From an uncultured Planktomarina sp. (GTDB taxonomy: Bacteria; Pseudomonadota; Alphaproteobacteria; Rhodobacterales; Rhodobacteraceae), in contig CAJIZA010000006.1 of assembly GCA_905181815.1 (NCBI GenBank), positions 29,440 to 93,439 on the forward strand: a stretch of DNA of 64,000 nt. Direction: 5' to 3'. The notes under the pieces were generated by a model, which searched no databases, had not been told where the DNA came from, and worked only from the letters and a program-made list of their open reading frames with translations. The translations under genes were made by a program, and so were the position numbers. Positions 8,836-17,636 of this stretch are shown here, in pieces; position 1 is the stretch's first letter; the number at the start of each line of letters is the position of its first letter.

Positions 8836-9549
8836 ATGAACAAGCTGATCTTGACCACCGCCATTTTGGCACTGACCGCTGGCATGTCTTTTGCCGATAC
8901 AATCCGGATGGGCACCGAAGGTGCCTACCCCCCCTATAACTTCATCAACGATGCTGGCGAAGTTGACGGTTTCGAGCGTGAATTGGGTGATGAGCTCTGC
9001 GCGCGTGCCATGTTAACCTGCGAATGGGTTGTCAACGACTGGGACAGCATCATTCCAAACCTGGTGTCCGGCAACTACGACACTATCATCGCCGGCATGT
9101 CGATTACAGCTGAACGTGATGAGGTTATCGACTTCACACAAAACTATACCCAACCTGATCCGTCTGCTTATATGGCACTCTCGGCTGATGTGGATCTCTC
9201 AGGTGCAGTGATCGCCGCGCAAACCAACACCATTCAAGCCAACTTTGTTGCCGCCACTGGCGCCACACTTGTGGAGTTTGCAACACCTGAGGAAACCGTT
9301 TCTGCAGTGAAAAACGGTGAAGCCGATGCGGTGTTGGCTGATAAATCCTATCTCACCCCCGTGGCAGAGAGCGATGCCGATCTGGTACTATTGGCGCAAC
9401 AAGAGTTGATCGGTGGCGGCGTCGGCATGGGGCTCCGAGAATCCGATGCTGAGCTGCGCGACAAATTTGACGCAGCCATCGCCTCTATGAAATCGGATGG
9501 GTCATTGAACGCCCTGATTGCCAAATGGAGCGTCGGCGAACAGTTCTAA
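8836..9549 (+). CDS. periplasmic amino acid-type substrate-binding protein
   Basis: A 237-residue solute receptor of the family 3 (HisJ/ArgT-like) group. A Sec signal peptide ends around residue 20 (MSFA/DT). Ligand-pocket markers are EGAYPPYNF, the DWDSIIPNLVSGNYDTIIAGMSIT core and a C-terminal DGSLNALIAKWSV. The receptor captures the substrate in the periplasm and delivers it to the permeases. The family binds amino acids, opines or small amines, and the specificity cannot be read directly. A good ribosome site (AGGGAG) precedes the ATG. A strong hairpin follows the stop, as is common for abundant binding proteins. Confidence 0.93.
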   Translation: MNKLILTTAILALTAGMSFADTIRMGTEGAYPPYNFINDAGEVDGFERELGDELCARAMLTCEWVVNDWDSIIPNLVSGNYDTIIAGMSITAERDEVIDFTQNYTQPDPSAYMALSADVDLSGAVIAAQTNTIQANFVAATGATLVEFATPEETVSAVKNGEADAVLADKSYLTPVAESDADLVLLAQQELIGGGVGMGLRESDAELRDKFDAAIASMKSDGSLNALIAKWSVGEQF

Positions 9550-9562
9550 ATTACGACCTTTT

Positions 9563-9586
9563 GGGGGCGGGTTCATCCTCGCCCCC
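9563..9586 (+). terminator. intercistronic hairpin after the binding-protein gene
   Basis: GGGGGCG (9563-9569) pairs with CGCCCCC (9580-9586) around a 10-base loop. No U-run follows, and the same-strand permease genes continue at 9763. It is better read as a partial terminator or 3' stabiliser that raises binding-protein mRNA over permease mRNA than as the operon end. The following 176 bases up to 9762 show no gene. Confidence 0.6.
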
Positions 9587-9762
9587 ATTGCGCCAGAACA
9601 CCGCCGCATTAGACGCCGTTATAGCTTAAGAATAAACAATCGCCGAAACAGGCCACCCGACGCCAAACCGAAGGTCCCAGTCCGATTTTTAACTATTGTT
9701 CAGATCCAAGCCTCCTTACCAGCCTGCCCTGGCTCAGCTGCTATCTGACCACGGGCAAACAC

Positions 9763-10551
9763 ATGTTGTTTTATCAATCCTTCGCAACTGTGCTCATCCT
9801 CTTGGCTGTCACTGCACCTGCGGCGCTTGTGTTTGGCTTTGGCGGCGCCACCCTGGCCCGCGCCCAGCTTTTGCCATTACGCCTTTTCGGCAAAACCTAC
9901 ATCTCCGCTGTGCGCGGCGTACCCGATATCGCTTTCTTCCTGTTTTTTGTCATCGCCCTAGATCAAGGCTTCGAATGGCTGCGCCATCAAGCCCTTTGCC
10001 CCGATTGGAACGCACCTATTCGCCAGGGCAATGATTTCGTTGTCTGCGCTGCTGCCAAGCTGCCCTTGGGCACTGCCCCACAATATGTGCATGAGATTTA
10101 CGGATTTTTCACTGCGGTTCTGACCTTTGCAATTGTCTTCGGAGCCTTTGCCGCCAATGTCCTCTACGGCGCCATGCGCGCTGTGCCCCAAGCCCAGATA
10201 GAAACGGCACAGGCCTATGGTATGCGGCCCGTGCAAGTGTTTTGGCGCGTTCTAGTGCCGCAAATGTGGGTATATGCCCTGCCTGGCCTTGCTAATCTTT
10301 GGATGGTCTTAATCAAGGCCACACCACTGTTGTTTTTGCTTGGCGTAGAAGACGTTGTTTACTGGGCCCGCGAATTGGGCGGCACGAAACAAGCGAAATT
10401 CTCTGCCTACCCCCATGGTGACTGGCGCATGCAGTATTTTCTGTTTCTGCTGGTCTTTTACCTCGCCTTTACCAAACTCTCTGAAGTGGTGCTTGAACGC
10501 GTGATGAAACGCCTCACACATGGGCAAGGCACATTGGGGGTACCCTCATGA
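9763..10551 (+). CDS. amino acid-type ABC transporter permease (first)
   Basis: A 262-residue HisQ/HisM-family inner membrane protein with about five membrane segments. SAVRGVPDIAFFLFFVIAL is the usual start of the permease core, and the cytoplasmic coupling loop reads AQIETAQAYGM, the EAA-type motif that contacts the ATPase. About 45 polar residues between the second and third membrane segments (around residues 75-115) make it longer in that loop than simple HisM proteins. The ATG overlaps nothing upstream; the next permease starts in an ATGA overlap with its stop. Confidence 0.9.
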   Translation: MLFYQSFATVLILLAVTAPAALVFGFGGATLARAQLLPLRLFGKTYISAVRGVPDIAFFLFFVIALDQGFEWLRHQALCPDWNAPIRQGNDFVVCAAAKLPLGTAPQYVHEIYGFFTAVLTFAIVFGAFAANVLYGAMRAVPQAQIETAQAYGMRPVQVFWRVLVPQMWVYALPGLANLWMVLIKATPLLFLLGVEDVVYWARELGGTKQAKFSAYPHGDWRMQYFLFLLVFYLAFTKLSEVVLERVMKRLTHGQGTLGVPS

Positions 10552-11351
10552 GCTGCCAGCAAACCATTCTGGACTATGGGCTGCGCTCTTTGGGCTATGG
10601 CGAACGCCTTCTGCCCAAGTCGGATTTCACCCTCTGCCAACATTTCACGCTGATTGGCTCGGGCCTCATTTGGAATATTTATTTCGGAGCTTTGGCGCTT
10701 TTGATCGGATTTTTCATTGCCAATGCAATGGCTCTCGCCAAGGCCAGCCCCCGTGCGATCCTGCGCCAGCCGGCTGAATGGTTTATTTTGATTTTCCGCG
10801 GGTCCCCGCTATTTATCCAATTTTTCTTGGCCTATTTCATCTTTCTGCGCCTCAAGCAGCAAGGCCTTCTGCCTTGGCTGACCGCGGCACAATTTGGGGC
10901 GCTCTTGGTGCTTATCCTCAACACCGCCGCCTATTCTGCCGAAATTTTTTACGGCGCGTTGCGCTCCGTGCCCAATGGAGAGGTCGAAGCCGCCGATGCC
11001 TATGGCCTGACGGGCTGGTCGCGCTTCCGCCTTGTGATCTGGCCCACCAGCCTACGTCTGGCTTGGCCGGCCTACACCAATGAGGCAATTTTTCTGTTCC
11101 ATGCGACCACCTTGGTATTCTTCTCAGGCTTTCCAGCCTGGCAACAGCGCGGCGATGCCCTCTATTACGCCAGCTATTTCGCAGATAAAACGTTCAATCC
11201 CTTCGTCGCCTATCCCATTTTGGCTTTTTACTTCATCCTACTAACTTTTGTGATCATTGGCATTTTTGGCCTTGTCAATGCGCGTCTCAATCGACATCTT
11301 CCAAGCCAGGCGCGCCCGAAGCTGCGTTATAGGCCACAGGTCATCAGATGA
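10548..11351 (+). CDS. amino acid-type ABC transporter permease (second)
   Basis: A 267-residue partner permease that should pair with the preceding one as a heterodimer. The first part holds a soluble N-terminal stretch (to about residue 25), then membrane helices; FRGSPLFIQFFLAYF and the coupling motif GEVEAADAYGLTG are visible. The start is coupled to the preceding gene by an ATGA overlap at 10548-10551, and its own stop overlaps the next gene in the same way, indicating one tightly translated unit. Confidence 0.9.
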   Translation: MSCQQTILDYGLRSLGYGERLLPKSDFTLCQHFTLIGSGLIWNIYFGALALLIGFFIANAMALAKASPRAILRQPAEWFILIFRGSPLFIQFFLAYFIFLRLKQQGLLPWLTAAQFGALLVLILNTAAYSAEIFYGALRSVPNGEVEAADAYGLTGWSRFRLVIWPTSLRLAWPAYTNEAIFLFHATTLVFFSGFPAWQQRGDALYYASYFADKTFNPFVAYPILAFYFILLTFVIIGIFGLVNARLNRHLPSQARPKLRYRPQVIR

Positions 11352-12625
11352 GTAAATCCCTTCGTGTCGCAGCTGTTGATCTCAATGGTCAATTACGTGG
11401 CAAACGCGTCCCCAAAGGCATGAGCAGCAAGCAAATGCGCATGCCGCTGTCCGTGCTCAATATTGATGTGTTTGGGGCAGATATCGAAGAATCGCCACTG
11501 GTGTTTGAAACCGGCGATCAAGATGGCATTATGGAGCCGGTGGGCCGTGATCCTGTGCCTCTGCCTTGGGTGGCTGGCGCGGCGGAATTGGACCTACGGG
11601 TAATGCACAACGAAGACGGCTCCCCCTTTGAGGGCGACCCCCGCATTGCGTTGAGCAGTGTTTTGGACCGTTATGCCCGTCATGGCTGGCAGGTTATTGC
11701 CGCCTGTGAGCTCGAATTTTTCTTACTCGAAGATGGCTGCAATCTTACTCCACCGTTGAACCCCAAAACCGGCCGCCGGTTGACTGGAACAGAAATTTTG
11801 TCCCTGCGGGAATTGGATGGGTTCGATCTCTTCTTCAACGATGTGGCCGAAGGGGCAAAGCTGATGGGGATCGGTGATTTGACCATCACCACAGAAGCCG
11901 GTGTTGGGCAGTTCGAAGTCACGATGACCCATGGCCCAGCGCTTCACATCGCCGATAATGTAATTTTTCTCAAAGAATTGATCAAAGGCACCGCGCACAA
12001 TCACGGCATGGCTGCAACCTTCATGGCCAAACCCTTTTCCCAAGAGAGCGGCAACGGGCTGCATACGCATTTCTCAGTTATCAATCAGGCGGGTGAAAAC
12101 ATCTTCTGCAGCCAGAACAACTTGCAGTCCGCAGTTGCAGGCTGCCTAGAAGCGTTCGAGGCCAGTACGCTGTTCTTCGCCCCCTATGCCAATAGTTTTG
12201 AACGTTTCGTAGCCAGCGCCCATGCTCCGACCTCCGCCACCTGGGGCTATGAAAACCGCACCGTTGCAATGCGCATTCCCAGTGGTCCAGAAGCAGCCAC
12301 GCGGATTGAACATCGCGTGGCGGGCGGCGATGCTAACCCTTATTTGCTGTTTGCTGCCATTTTTGGCGCCGCTATAGAAGGTATAGAGCGCAAAGCTGTA
12401 CCGCCCGCTCCAATTGAGGGCAATGCCTATGAACAGCCCATACAGCCGCCTGGTCTGCTGCCAGATCTTTCTGCGGCGATTGAAGGGCTTGAGGCGCCAC
12501 TCCTTAAACACTTCATGCCCCCTCTCATTTTGGAAAATCTCGCGGCCACAAAATCACAAGAACGCGATCTTTTTGATAAGCTCTCAGATCATGATGCCCT
12601 CATGGCCTTGCTTGATACTGCCTAA
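11348..12625 (+). CDS. glutamine synthetase-like gamma-glutamyl ligase (first of two)
   Basis: A 425-residue member of the GlnA/PuuA superfamily. Metal-binding and catalytic motifs are in place: ACELEFFLLED, TTEAGVGQFEVTM, the metal histidine in GNGLHTHFS, the active-site NRTVAMRIP and RIEHRVAGGDANPYL. It lacks the adenylylation-site tail of housekeeping GlnA and has a short N-terminal domain. Together with its position after an amine/amino-acid importer this favours ATP-dependent gamma-glutamylation of an imported amine over ammonia assimilation. The start overlaps the permease stop (ATGA). The exact acceptor substrate is unknown. Confidence 0.85.
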   Translation: MSKSLRVAAVDLNGQLRGKRVPKGMSSKQMRMPLSVLNIDVFGADIEESPLVFETGDQDGIMEPVGRDPVPLPWVAGAAELDLRVMHNEDGSPFEGDPRIALSSVLDRYARHGWQVIAACELEFFLLEDGCNLTPPLNPKTGRRLTGTEILSLRELDGFDLFFNDVAEGAKLMGIGDLTITTEAGVGQFEVTMTHGPALHIADNVIFLKELIKGTAHNHGMAATFMAKPFSQESGNGLHTHFSVINQAGENIFCSQNNLQSAVAGCLEAFEASTLFFAPYANSFERFVASAHAPTSATWGYENRTVAMRIPSGPEAATRIEHRVAGGDANPYLLFAAIFGAAIEGIERKAVPPAPIEGNAYEQPIQPPGLLPDLSAAIEGLEAPLLKHFMPPLILENLAATKSQERDLFDKLSDHDALMALLDTA

Positions 12626-12686
12626 ACAAGTCTTTTCAAACATGCGGATCCTGCCTAGAGTTACGCATAATCTACGAGAGGTTCCA

Positions 12687-13388
12687 ATGCTGATCGGCAT
12701 TTTACAATGTGGCCATGCGCCGGGTGAGGTACGTGCCCAGCACGGCGATTTCGACTCTATGTTTGCCACTTTGTTTCAAAGCTATGACTTCACCTTCCAA
12801 ACCTGGGACGTGGTGGATGGAGATTTTCCCACCGCCATTGACGCGGCAGACGGATGGTTGATCTCCGGCTCCAAACATGGCGCCTATGAGGATCACGCCT
12901 TTATCCCCCCTTTGAGCGATTTGATCCGCGAGATTTATGCCAGCGCGCGCCCCATGGTGGGCATTTGCTTTGGCCACCAAATCATTGCGCAAGCGCTGGG
13001 GGGACGCGTGGAAAAATTTGAAGGGGGCTGGGCTATTGGCCGACATGACTACAGCTTTAACGGCCATGGCTCGGTGACGTTAAATGCTTGGCATCAAGAT
13101 CAAGTCACGGCCCTACCTCCAGAAGCGCAGGTCATCGGCAGCAGCCCGTTTTGTCAATTCGCTGCGCTGGTTTACGGAGAAAAAGCCTTCACGGTGCAGG
13201 CGCACCCTGAGTTTAGCAATTCAGTCTTCGATGATTATGTGAAATCGCGACGCTCAAGCCCAGTCTATCCGCCTGCCTCCATGATACGCGCGGATCAATC
13301 GCGCGATGTACCGATCCAAAATTCCACGATTGCTGAGGATATAGCCGCCTTCCTCAAAGGTAAGTATACACCGGAGATACGCTCATGA
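12687..13388 (+). CDS. class I glutamine amidotransferase-like hydrolase
   Basis: A 233-residue GuaA-N-like amidotransferase domain with nucleophile Cys94 in GICFGHQ and the His/Glu dyad in VQAHPEF near residue 173. In gamma-glutamylation pathways a hydrolase removes glutamate from the gamma-glutamyl product; PuuD does this in enteric bacteria but belongs to a different class I amidotransferase branch (peptidase C26), so this gene may be a functional replacement. The ATG at 12687 is chosen for the GAGAGG site at 12676-12682; the frame is open further left but overlaps the preceding gene. The stop overlaps the next start by ATGA. Confidence 0.8.
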   Translation: MLIGILQCGHAPGEVRAQHGDFDSMFATLFQSYDFTFQTWDVVDGDFPTAIDAADGWLISGSKHGAYEDHAFIPPLSDLIREIYASARPMVGICFGHQIIAQALGGRVEKFEGGWAIGRHDYSFNGHGSVTLNAWHQDQVTALPPEAQVIGSSPFCQFAALVYGEKAFTVQAHPEFSNSVFDDYVKSRRSSPVYPPASMIRADQSRDVPIQNSTIAEDIAAFLKGKYTPEIRS

Positions 13389-14737
13389 GTTGGAAAGACA
13401 GCCTACCGGCCAGTGCGAAAGCCTATATTGGCGAGCGGCAATTGGATGAGGTCGAATGCATCATCTCCGATTTTCCGGGCGTGGCGCGCGGCAAAGCGGT
13501 TCCCGCATCAAAATTTGCCAAGCAAAAGCATTTCTACCTGCCCAACTCTATTTTCTTGCAAACTCTCACTGGCGAATGGGCGGAAGCGGCGGGCGAGGAG
13601 GGCTGGGTGGAACCTGATATGACACTGCGCCCCGATCTTGACACCGCCACCGCAGCACCTTGGGCAACCGATGCCACCTTGCAGATCATTCATGATGCCT
13701 ATGATCGCGATGGAGCGCCGATACCAACCGCGCCACGCAATGTCCTCAAGCGCGTGGTGCAGTTGTTCCGCGACAAGGGGCTTGAGCCTGTGGTTGCGCC
13801 AGAGATGGAATTTTTTCTTGTTGCCCGCAACACAGATCCGGCGCAACCGATTGTGCCCATGATGGGGCGCTCGGGGCGGCCAGCGGCGGCGCATCAAGCC
13901 TACTCGCTTTCCGCTGTTGATGAATATGGCCCAGTTATCGACGACATTTATGACTTTGCCGAGGCCCAAGGCTTCGAAATTGATGGTATTACCCAAGAGG
14001 GCGGCGCGGGTCAGGTCGAGATAAATTTGCGCCATGGTGATCCGGTAAAACTCGCTGATGAGGTATTCTTCTTCAAACGCCTGATCCGCGAAGCGGCCTT
14101 GAAACACGATTGTTTTGCAACATTCATGGCCAAACCCATCGCCGATGAACCCGGCTCCGCCATGCACATTCACCACTCTTTTTTGGATGCAGAGGGAGAG
14201 AATATTTTTGTAGGCCCGCAGGGCGGTGAAACAGACGTTTTTTACCATATGATCGCCGGGCTGCAAAATCATTTGCCATCGGTCATTGCCATGCTGGCCC
14301 CCTATGTGAACAGCTATCGGCGCTACGTCAAAGATCACGCGGCCCCTATCAACCTCGAATGGGCCCGCGACAATCGCACTACAGGAATTCGCATCCCCCT
14401 GTCTTCGCCGAAGTCACGCAGGATCGAAAACCGTCTCGCGGGAATGGATTGCAATCCCTATCTTGGCATCGCCGCCTCCCTTGCCTGTTGCTATCTTGGG
14501 CTTGAAGATCAGGAGCGCCCAGACAAGCAATATCGGGGTGACGCCTATGACAGCGAAGAGGCGATCCCTTATGACCTCTTCACTGCGATGGATATTTTTG
14601 ACGATGCGAAGCGCCTACATGGGGTGCTTGATCCAGAATTTGCCCGGGTCTATTCGATCGTCAAGCGCACGGAATATAGTGAGTTTTTGCAGGTCATTTC
14701 AACTTGGGAGCGCGAGCATCTGTTACTGAATGTCTGA
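13385..14737 (+). CDS. glutamine synthetase-like gamma-glutamyl ligase (second, PuuA-like)
   Basis: A 450-residue ligase of the PuuA/GlnT type. Visible motifs are VAPEMEFFLVAR, the EGGAGQVEINLRHGDP block, GSAMHIHHSFLD with its metal histidine, NRTTGIRIP and RRIENRLAGMDCNPYL. The substrate-facing loops differ from the first ligase, so the two probably act on different amines or on successive steps, or form hetero-oligomers. Coupled to the amidotransferase by ATGA, and its end overlaps the oxidase gene by 8 bases. Confidence 0.88.
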   Translation: MSWKDSLPASAKAYIGERQLDEVECIISDFPGVARGKAVPASKFAKQKHFYLPNSIFLQTLTGEWAEAAGEEGWVEPDMTLRPDLDTATAAPWATDATLQIIHDAYDRDGAPIPTAPRNVLKRVVQLFRDKGLEPVVAPEMEFFLVARNTDPAQPIVPMMGRSGRPAAAHQAYSLSAVDEYGPVIDDIYDFAEAQGFEIDGITQEGGAGQVEINLRHGDPVKLADEVFFFKRLIREAALKHDCFATFMAKPIADEPGSAMHIHHSFLDAEGENIFVGPQGGETDVFYHMIAGLQNHLPSVIAMLAPYVNSYRRYVKDHAAPINLEWARDNRTTGIRIPLSSPKSRRIENRLAGMDCNPYLGIAASLACCYLGLEDQERPDKQYRGDAYDSEEAIPYDLFTAMDIFDDAKRLHGVLDPEFARVYSIVKRTEYSEFLQVISTWEREHLLLNV

Positions 14738-16034
14738 TTTTCTCTACGCCAACGATCAACTGGGCAGCTATCCGGCCAGCTGGTATGCCCAAAGCATTCC
14801 GGAGCACCCGGCCCGCCCGGAACTTACAGATGTGATATCTTGTGATGTCTGCGTCATTGGTGCGGGCTTCACCGGATTGTCTTGCGCGCTTCATTTGGCG
14901 CAAAAGGGCTATCGTGTCATCGTGTTGGATGCGCATCGGGTAGGCTTCGGCGCCTCTGGCCGCAACGGTGGGCAGGTGGGCTCGGGGTACAACCAAAATC
15001 AATTGACGCTTGAGAAAACACTGGGCCATGATGCGGCCCATCAGCTTTGGGATATGGCACAGGCCGCCAAATCTCTGACGCAAGACTTGGTGGCCCGCCA
15101 TGCGCCAGAGGCTGGCTATCAATCCGGTGTCGCCGAAGCAGACTTCAGCGCAAAAGACCGGGCCAGCAGCCACGCAAAGGCGGATTATCTGGCCCAGCAT
15201 TATGCCTATGAAAAGATTGATTGCCTCAGCCAATCGGATATCGCAGATCTGATCAAATCCCCACGCTATGCGGGCGGGATCATTGATTGGGGCGCAGGGC
15301 ATCTTCATCCGCTGCGCTACGCGTTGGGTCTGGCCAATGCAGCTGAGGCTGCCGGGGCGCGCATTTTTGAAAACAGCGCCGCAGTTTTGGTGCAAGACGG
15401 CCCACCGAGCCTGGTGCAAACCGCCAAAGGCCAACTGCGCGCCGGCTATGTCGTCCATGCCACCAATGGCTATCACAGCAGCCTCAACATTAAGCAAGCC
15501 GCCAAGGTGATGCCGATCAATAATTTTTTGGTGGCCACCGCGCCGCTGGACCGACCGCAAGAGGTTTTGCGCAAGCCCATCGCTGTGGCCGATAACCGGT
15601 TCGTGCTCAATTACTACCGACTCAGCCATGACAATCGGCTGATTTTTGGCGGTGGCGAAAGCTATGGTGCGCGGTTTCCAAACGATATTTTTGCCAAGGT
15701 CCGCAAGCCCCTGTGTGAAATTTTCCCACAGCTGGCCGATGTGCCGCTGACCCATGCCTGGGGCGGAACTCTAGGAATCACCACACGGCGTCTTCCGCTC
15801 TTTGCCCGTGTCGGGCCGCAGCAGCTGACCGCCTCTGGGTATTCCGGGCATGGGGTGGCTCTGGCTGGATTCGCCGGGCAAGTCTTGGCAGAAACGATTA
15901 CAGGCGATGCGGAGCGTTTCGACCTTCTGTCCCAGCTTCCCACCCCCTCCTTTCCTGGCGGGCAAAGCCTGCGCGGCCCAATCATGACTTTGGCGATGAC
16001 TTGGTTCGCTCTGCGCGATAGGCTAGGCCTATGA
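14730..16034 (+). CDS. FAD-dependent amine/amino acid oxidoreductase (PuuB-like)
   Basis: A 434-residue DAO-family flavoprotein. After about 40 residues with a W-Y-x-x-S-type lead (ASWYAQSIP) comes the dinucleotide-binding VCVIGAGFTGLSCALHLA, followed by the FGASGRNGGQVGSGYNQ flavin motif and a C-terminal GYSGHGVALAGFAGQ. This is the pattern of gamma-glutamylputrescine oxidase and relatives, which oxidise the amine of a gamma-glutamylated substrate to an aldehyde. Starts 8 bases inside the preceding ligase gene. No dedicated aldehyde dehydrogenase (PuuC) lies next to it. Confidence 0.87.
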   Translation: MSDFLYANDQLGSYPASWYAQSIPEHPARPELTDVISCDVCVIGAGFTGLSCALHLAQKGYRVIVLDAHRVGFGASGRNGGQVGSGYNQNQLTLEKTLGHDAAHQLWDMAQAAKSLTQDLVARHAPEAGYQSGVAEADFSAKDRASSHAKADYLAQHYAYEKIDCLSQSDIADLIKSPRYAGGIIDWGAGHLHPLRYALGLANAAEAAGARIFENSAAVLVQDGPPSLVQTAKGQLRAGYVVHATNGYHSSLNIKQAAKVMPINNFLVATAPLDRPQEVLRKPIAVADNRFVLNYYRLSHDNRLIFGGGESYGARFPNDIFAKVRKPLCEIFPQLADVPLTHAWGGTLGITTRRLPLFARVGPQQLTASGYSGHGVALAGFAGQVLAETITGDAERFDLLSQLPTPSFPGGQSLRGPIMTLAMTWFALRDRLGL

Positions 16035-16171
16035 CACAAGTTGCCCCTTGCAGATTCAACGCAAAATCCGTGCCTGCAACAGGCTGGTTCGGCGTGGGCA
16101 ATGGCACATGGGCTTGGGCTGGTGCGCCGCCCAAAAACAGCGGCACCGTTTTCATCCGGCCTCAACTCTAA
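16031..16171 (+). CDS. possible 46-residue protein coupled to the oxidase gene
   Basis: An ATG at 16031 overlaps the oxidase stop (ATGA), the same overlap used by three other gene pairs in this operon, and opens a 46-codon frame to TAA at 16169. The predicted peptide contains WFGVGNGTWAWAGAPP and matches nothing I recognise. No other stop lies between this TAA and the aminotransferase ATG at 16232, which is in the same frame, so it might instead be the remnant of an N-terminal extension or a chance frame. Too short for most gene callers. Confidence 0.35.
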   Translation: MTQVAPCRFNAKSVPATGWFGVGNGTWAWAGAPPKNSGTVFIRPQL

Positions 16172-16231
16172 AGGCCTACCGTTTTCGAGCTGGCGGCCCA
16201 AGCCCCGGCCCCTCCACACAAAGGTCCCCCT

Positions 16232-17599
16232 ATGAAAGACCAATCTCCCAACAGCTGGGAAGCACGGGCAGACGCCCATTCCTTCTACGGCTTCACCGAT
16301 TTACCAACAATTGAAAATCGCGGCGCAACTGTACTCACCCACGGCAGCGGCCCCTATGTTTTTGACGTACATGGCCGACAATTTTTAGACGCTAACTCTG
16401 GCCTTTGGAATATGGTGGCCGGATTTGATCACGCCGGCCTCGCACAGGCTGCCAAAGATCAATATGATCGCTTTCCCGGCTATCACGCCTTCTTCGGCCG
16501 AATGTCCGACCAAACTGTAATGCTGTCCGAAAAGCTCGTTGAGGTCTCCCCCTTTGAGAGCGGCAAGGTATTTTACACCAACTCTGGCTCTGAAGCCAAT
16601 GACACGATGGTCAAAATGCTTTGGTTCCTGCATGGATCAGAAGGCCATGATCAACGGCGCAAAATTATTACTCGCAAGAATGCCTACCACGGCGTCACGG
16701 CGGTATCGGCCTCAATGACCGGCAAGCCCTATAACGCTGTCTTCGGCCTGCCTTTGCCCGGCTTTTTGCATCTCACTTGTCCACATTATTGGCGAGAAGG
16801 CCGGCCAGGCGAGACAGAGGCGCAGTTTACCACCCGGCTTGCGGCTGAATTGGAAGACATGATCCTGAGTGAGGGCGCCGACACGATTGCCGGTTTCTTT
16901 GCAGAACCGGTTCTGGGCGCAGGTGGGGTCATTCCACCGCCAGAGGGCTATTTTCACGCGCTACAACCCATTTTGACAAAATATGGTATCCCCTTGATTT
17001 CCGATGAGGTTATTTGTGGTTTTGGACGCACGGGGCATACTTGGGGTTGCGAGGCCTATGGGTTTGTTCCAGATGCCATCATCAGCTCCAAAAACCTCAC
17101 GGCTGGATATTTCCCCATGGGGGCGGTCATTCTTGGCCCGCAATTGACCCAACGTTTGCAAGCGGCCTCGGCGGCGATTGAGGAATTCCCGCATGGGTTC
17201 ACTGCATCCGGCCATCCAGTCGGCTCCGCGATTGCCTTGAAAGCCATTGATGTCATCATGAATGAAGGACTTGCTGAGAATGTACGCCGCCTGACCCCCT
17301 ATTTCGAAGCGCATATGCAGCGGCTCCTTGAAAATCCAAATATCGGTGAGGCAAGAGGTAAGGGCTTGATGGGGGCATTAGAGGCCGTGCAAGATAAGGA
17401 CAGCAAAACCCCCTTCGACGCAGTGTTATCTGTCAGTGAGCGAATCGCGAACACCTGCACCGATCACGGGTTGATTTGTCGGCCTTTGGGGCAATCTATC
17501 GTGCTTTGCCCGGCGTTCATCTTTACCGAGGGCCATATCGATGAGATGTTTGAAAAGCTGGAAGCGGCTTTGAAGCAAGTGTTCCGTGAAGTGGCCTAG
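16232..17599 (+). CDS. class III aminotransferase (omega-amino acid/polyamine:pyruvate type)
   Basis: A 455-residue PLP enzyme. FYTNSGSEANDTMVKML forms the phosphate-binding region, RKNAYHGVT the aromatic lid, ISDEVICGFGRTG the pyridine-nitrogen aspartate and Lys287 in ISSKNLTAGY the Schiff-base lysine. The family moves a terminal amino group from putrescine, cadaverine, beta-alanine, taurine or similar donors to pyruvate. Its place at the end of the operon suggests it processes the diamine or amino acid released by the route. An AAAGG site precedes the ATG. A hairpin follows the stop. Confidence 0.9.
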   Translation: MKDQSPNSWEARADAHSFYGFTDLPTIENRGATVLTHGSGPYVFDVHGRQFLDANSGLWNMVAGFDHAGLAQAAKDQYDRFPGYHAFFGRMSDQTVMLSEKLVEVSPFESGKVFYTNSGSEANDTMVKMLWFLHGSEGHDQRRKIITRKNAYHGVTAVSASMTGKPYNAVFGLPLPGFLHLTCPHYWREGRPGETEAQFTTRLAAELEDMILSEGADTIAGFFAEPVLGAGGVIPPPEGYFHALQPILTKYGIPLISDEVICGFGRTGHTWGCEAYGFVPDAIISSKNLTAGYFPMGAVILGPQLTQRLQAASAAIEEFPHGFTASGHPVGSAIALKAIDVIMNEGLAENVRRLTPYFEAHMQRLLENPNIGEARGKGLMGALEAVQDKDSKTPFDAVLSVSERIANTCTDHGLICRPLGQSIVLCPAFIFTEGHIDEMFEKLEAALKQVFREVA

Positions 17600-17606
17600 G
17601 CATAGC

Positions 17607-17630
17607 GTCGGGCGGGGTCTTCCGCCCGAC
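17607..17630. terminator. hairpin between the convergent aminotransferase and phaR genes
   Basis: GTCGGGCGG (17607-17615) pairs perfectly with CCGCCCGAC (17622-17630) around a 6-base loop. It sits 8 bases after the aminotransferase stop and 7 bases from the phaR stop, so it can serve both directions. No strong U-run is present on either side. Confidence 0.75.
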
Positions 17631-17636
17631 ATTGCC

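Noticed and set aside
13508-14338. 276-codon open frame antisense to the second ligase gene
   Set aside because: It is the mirror of a strongly conserved PuuA-type gene; the predicted protein has no family pattern and no ribosome site.
14694-15755. 353-codon open frame antisense to the FAD oxidase gene
   Set aside because: The opposite strand encodes a complete oxidase with FAD motifs; long antisense frames are expected at this GC content.
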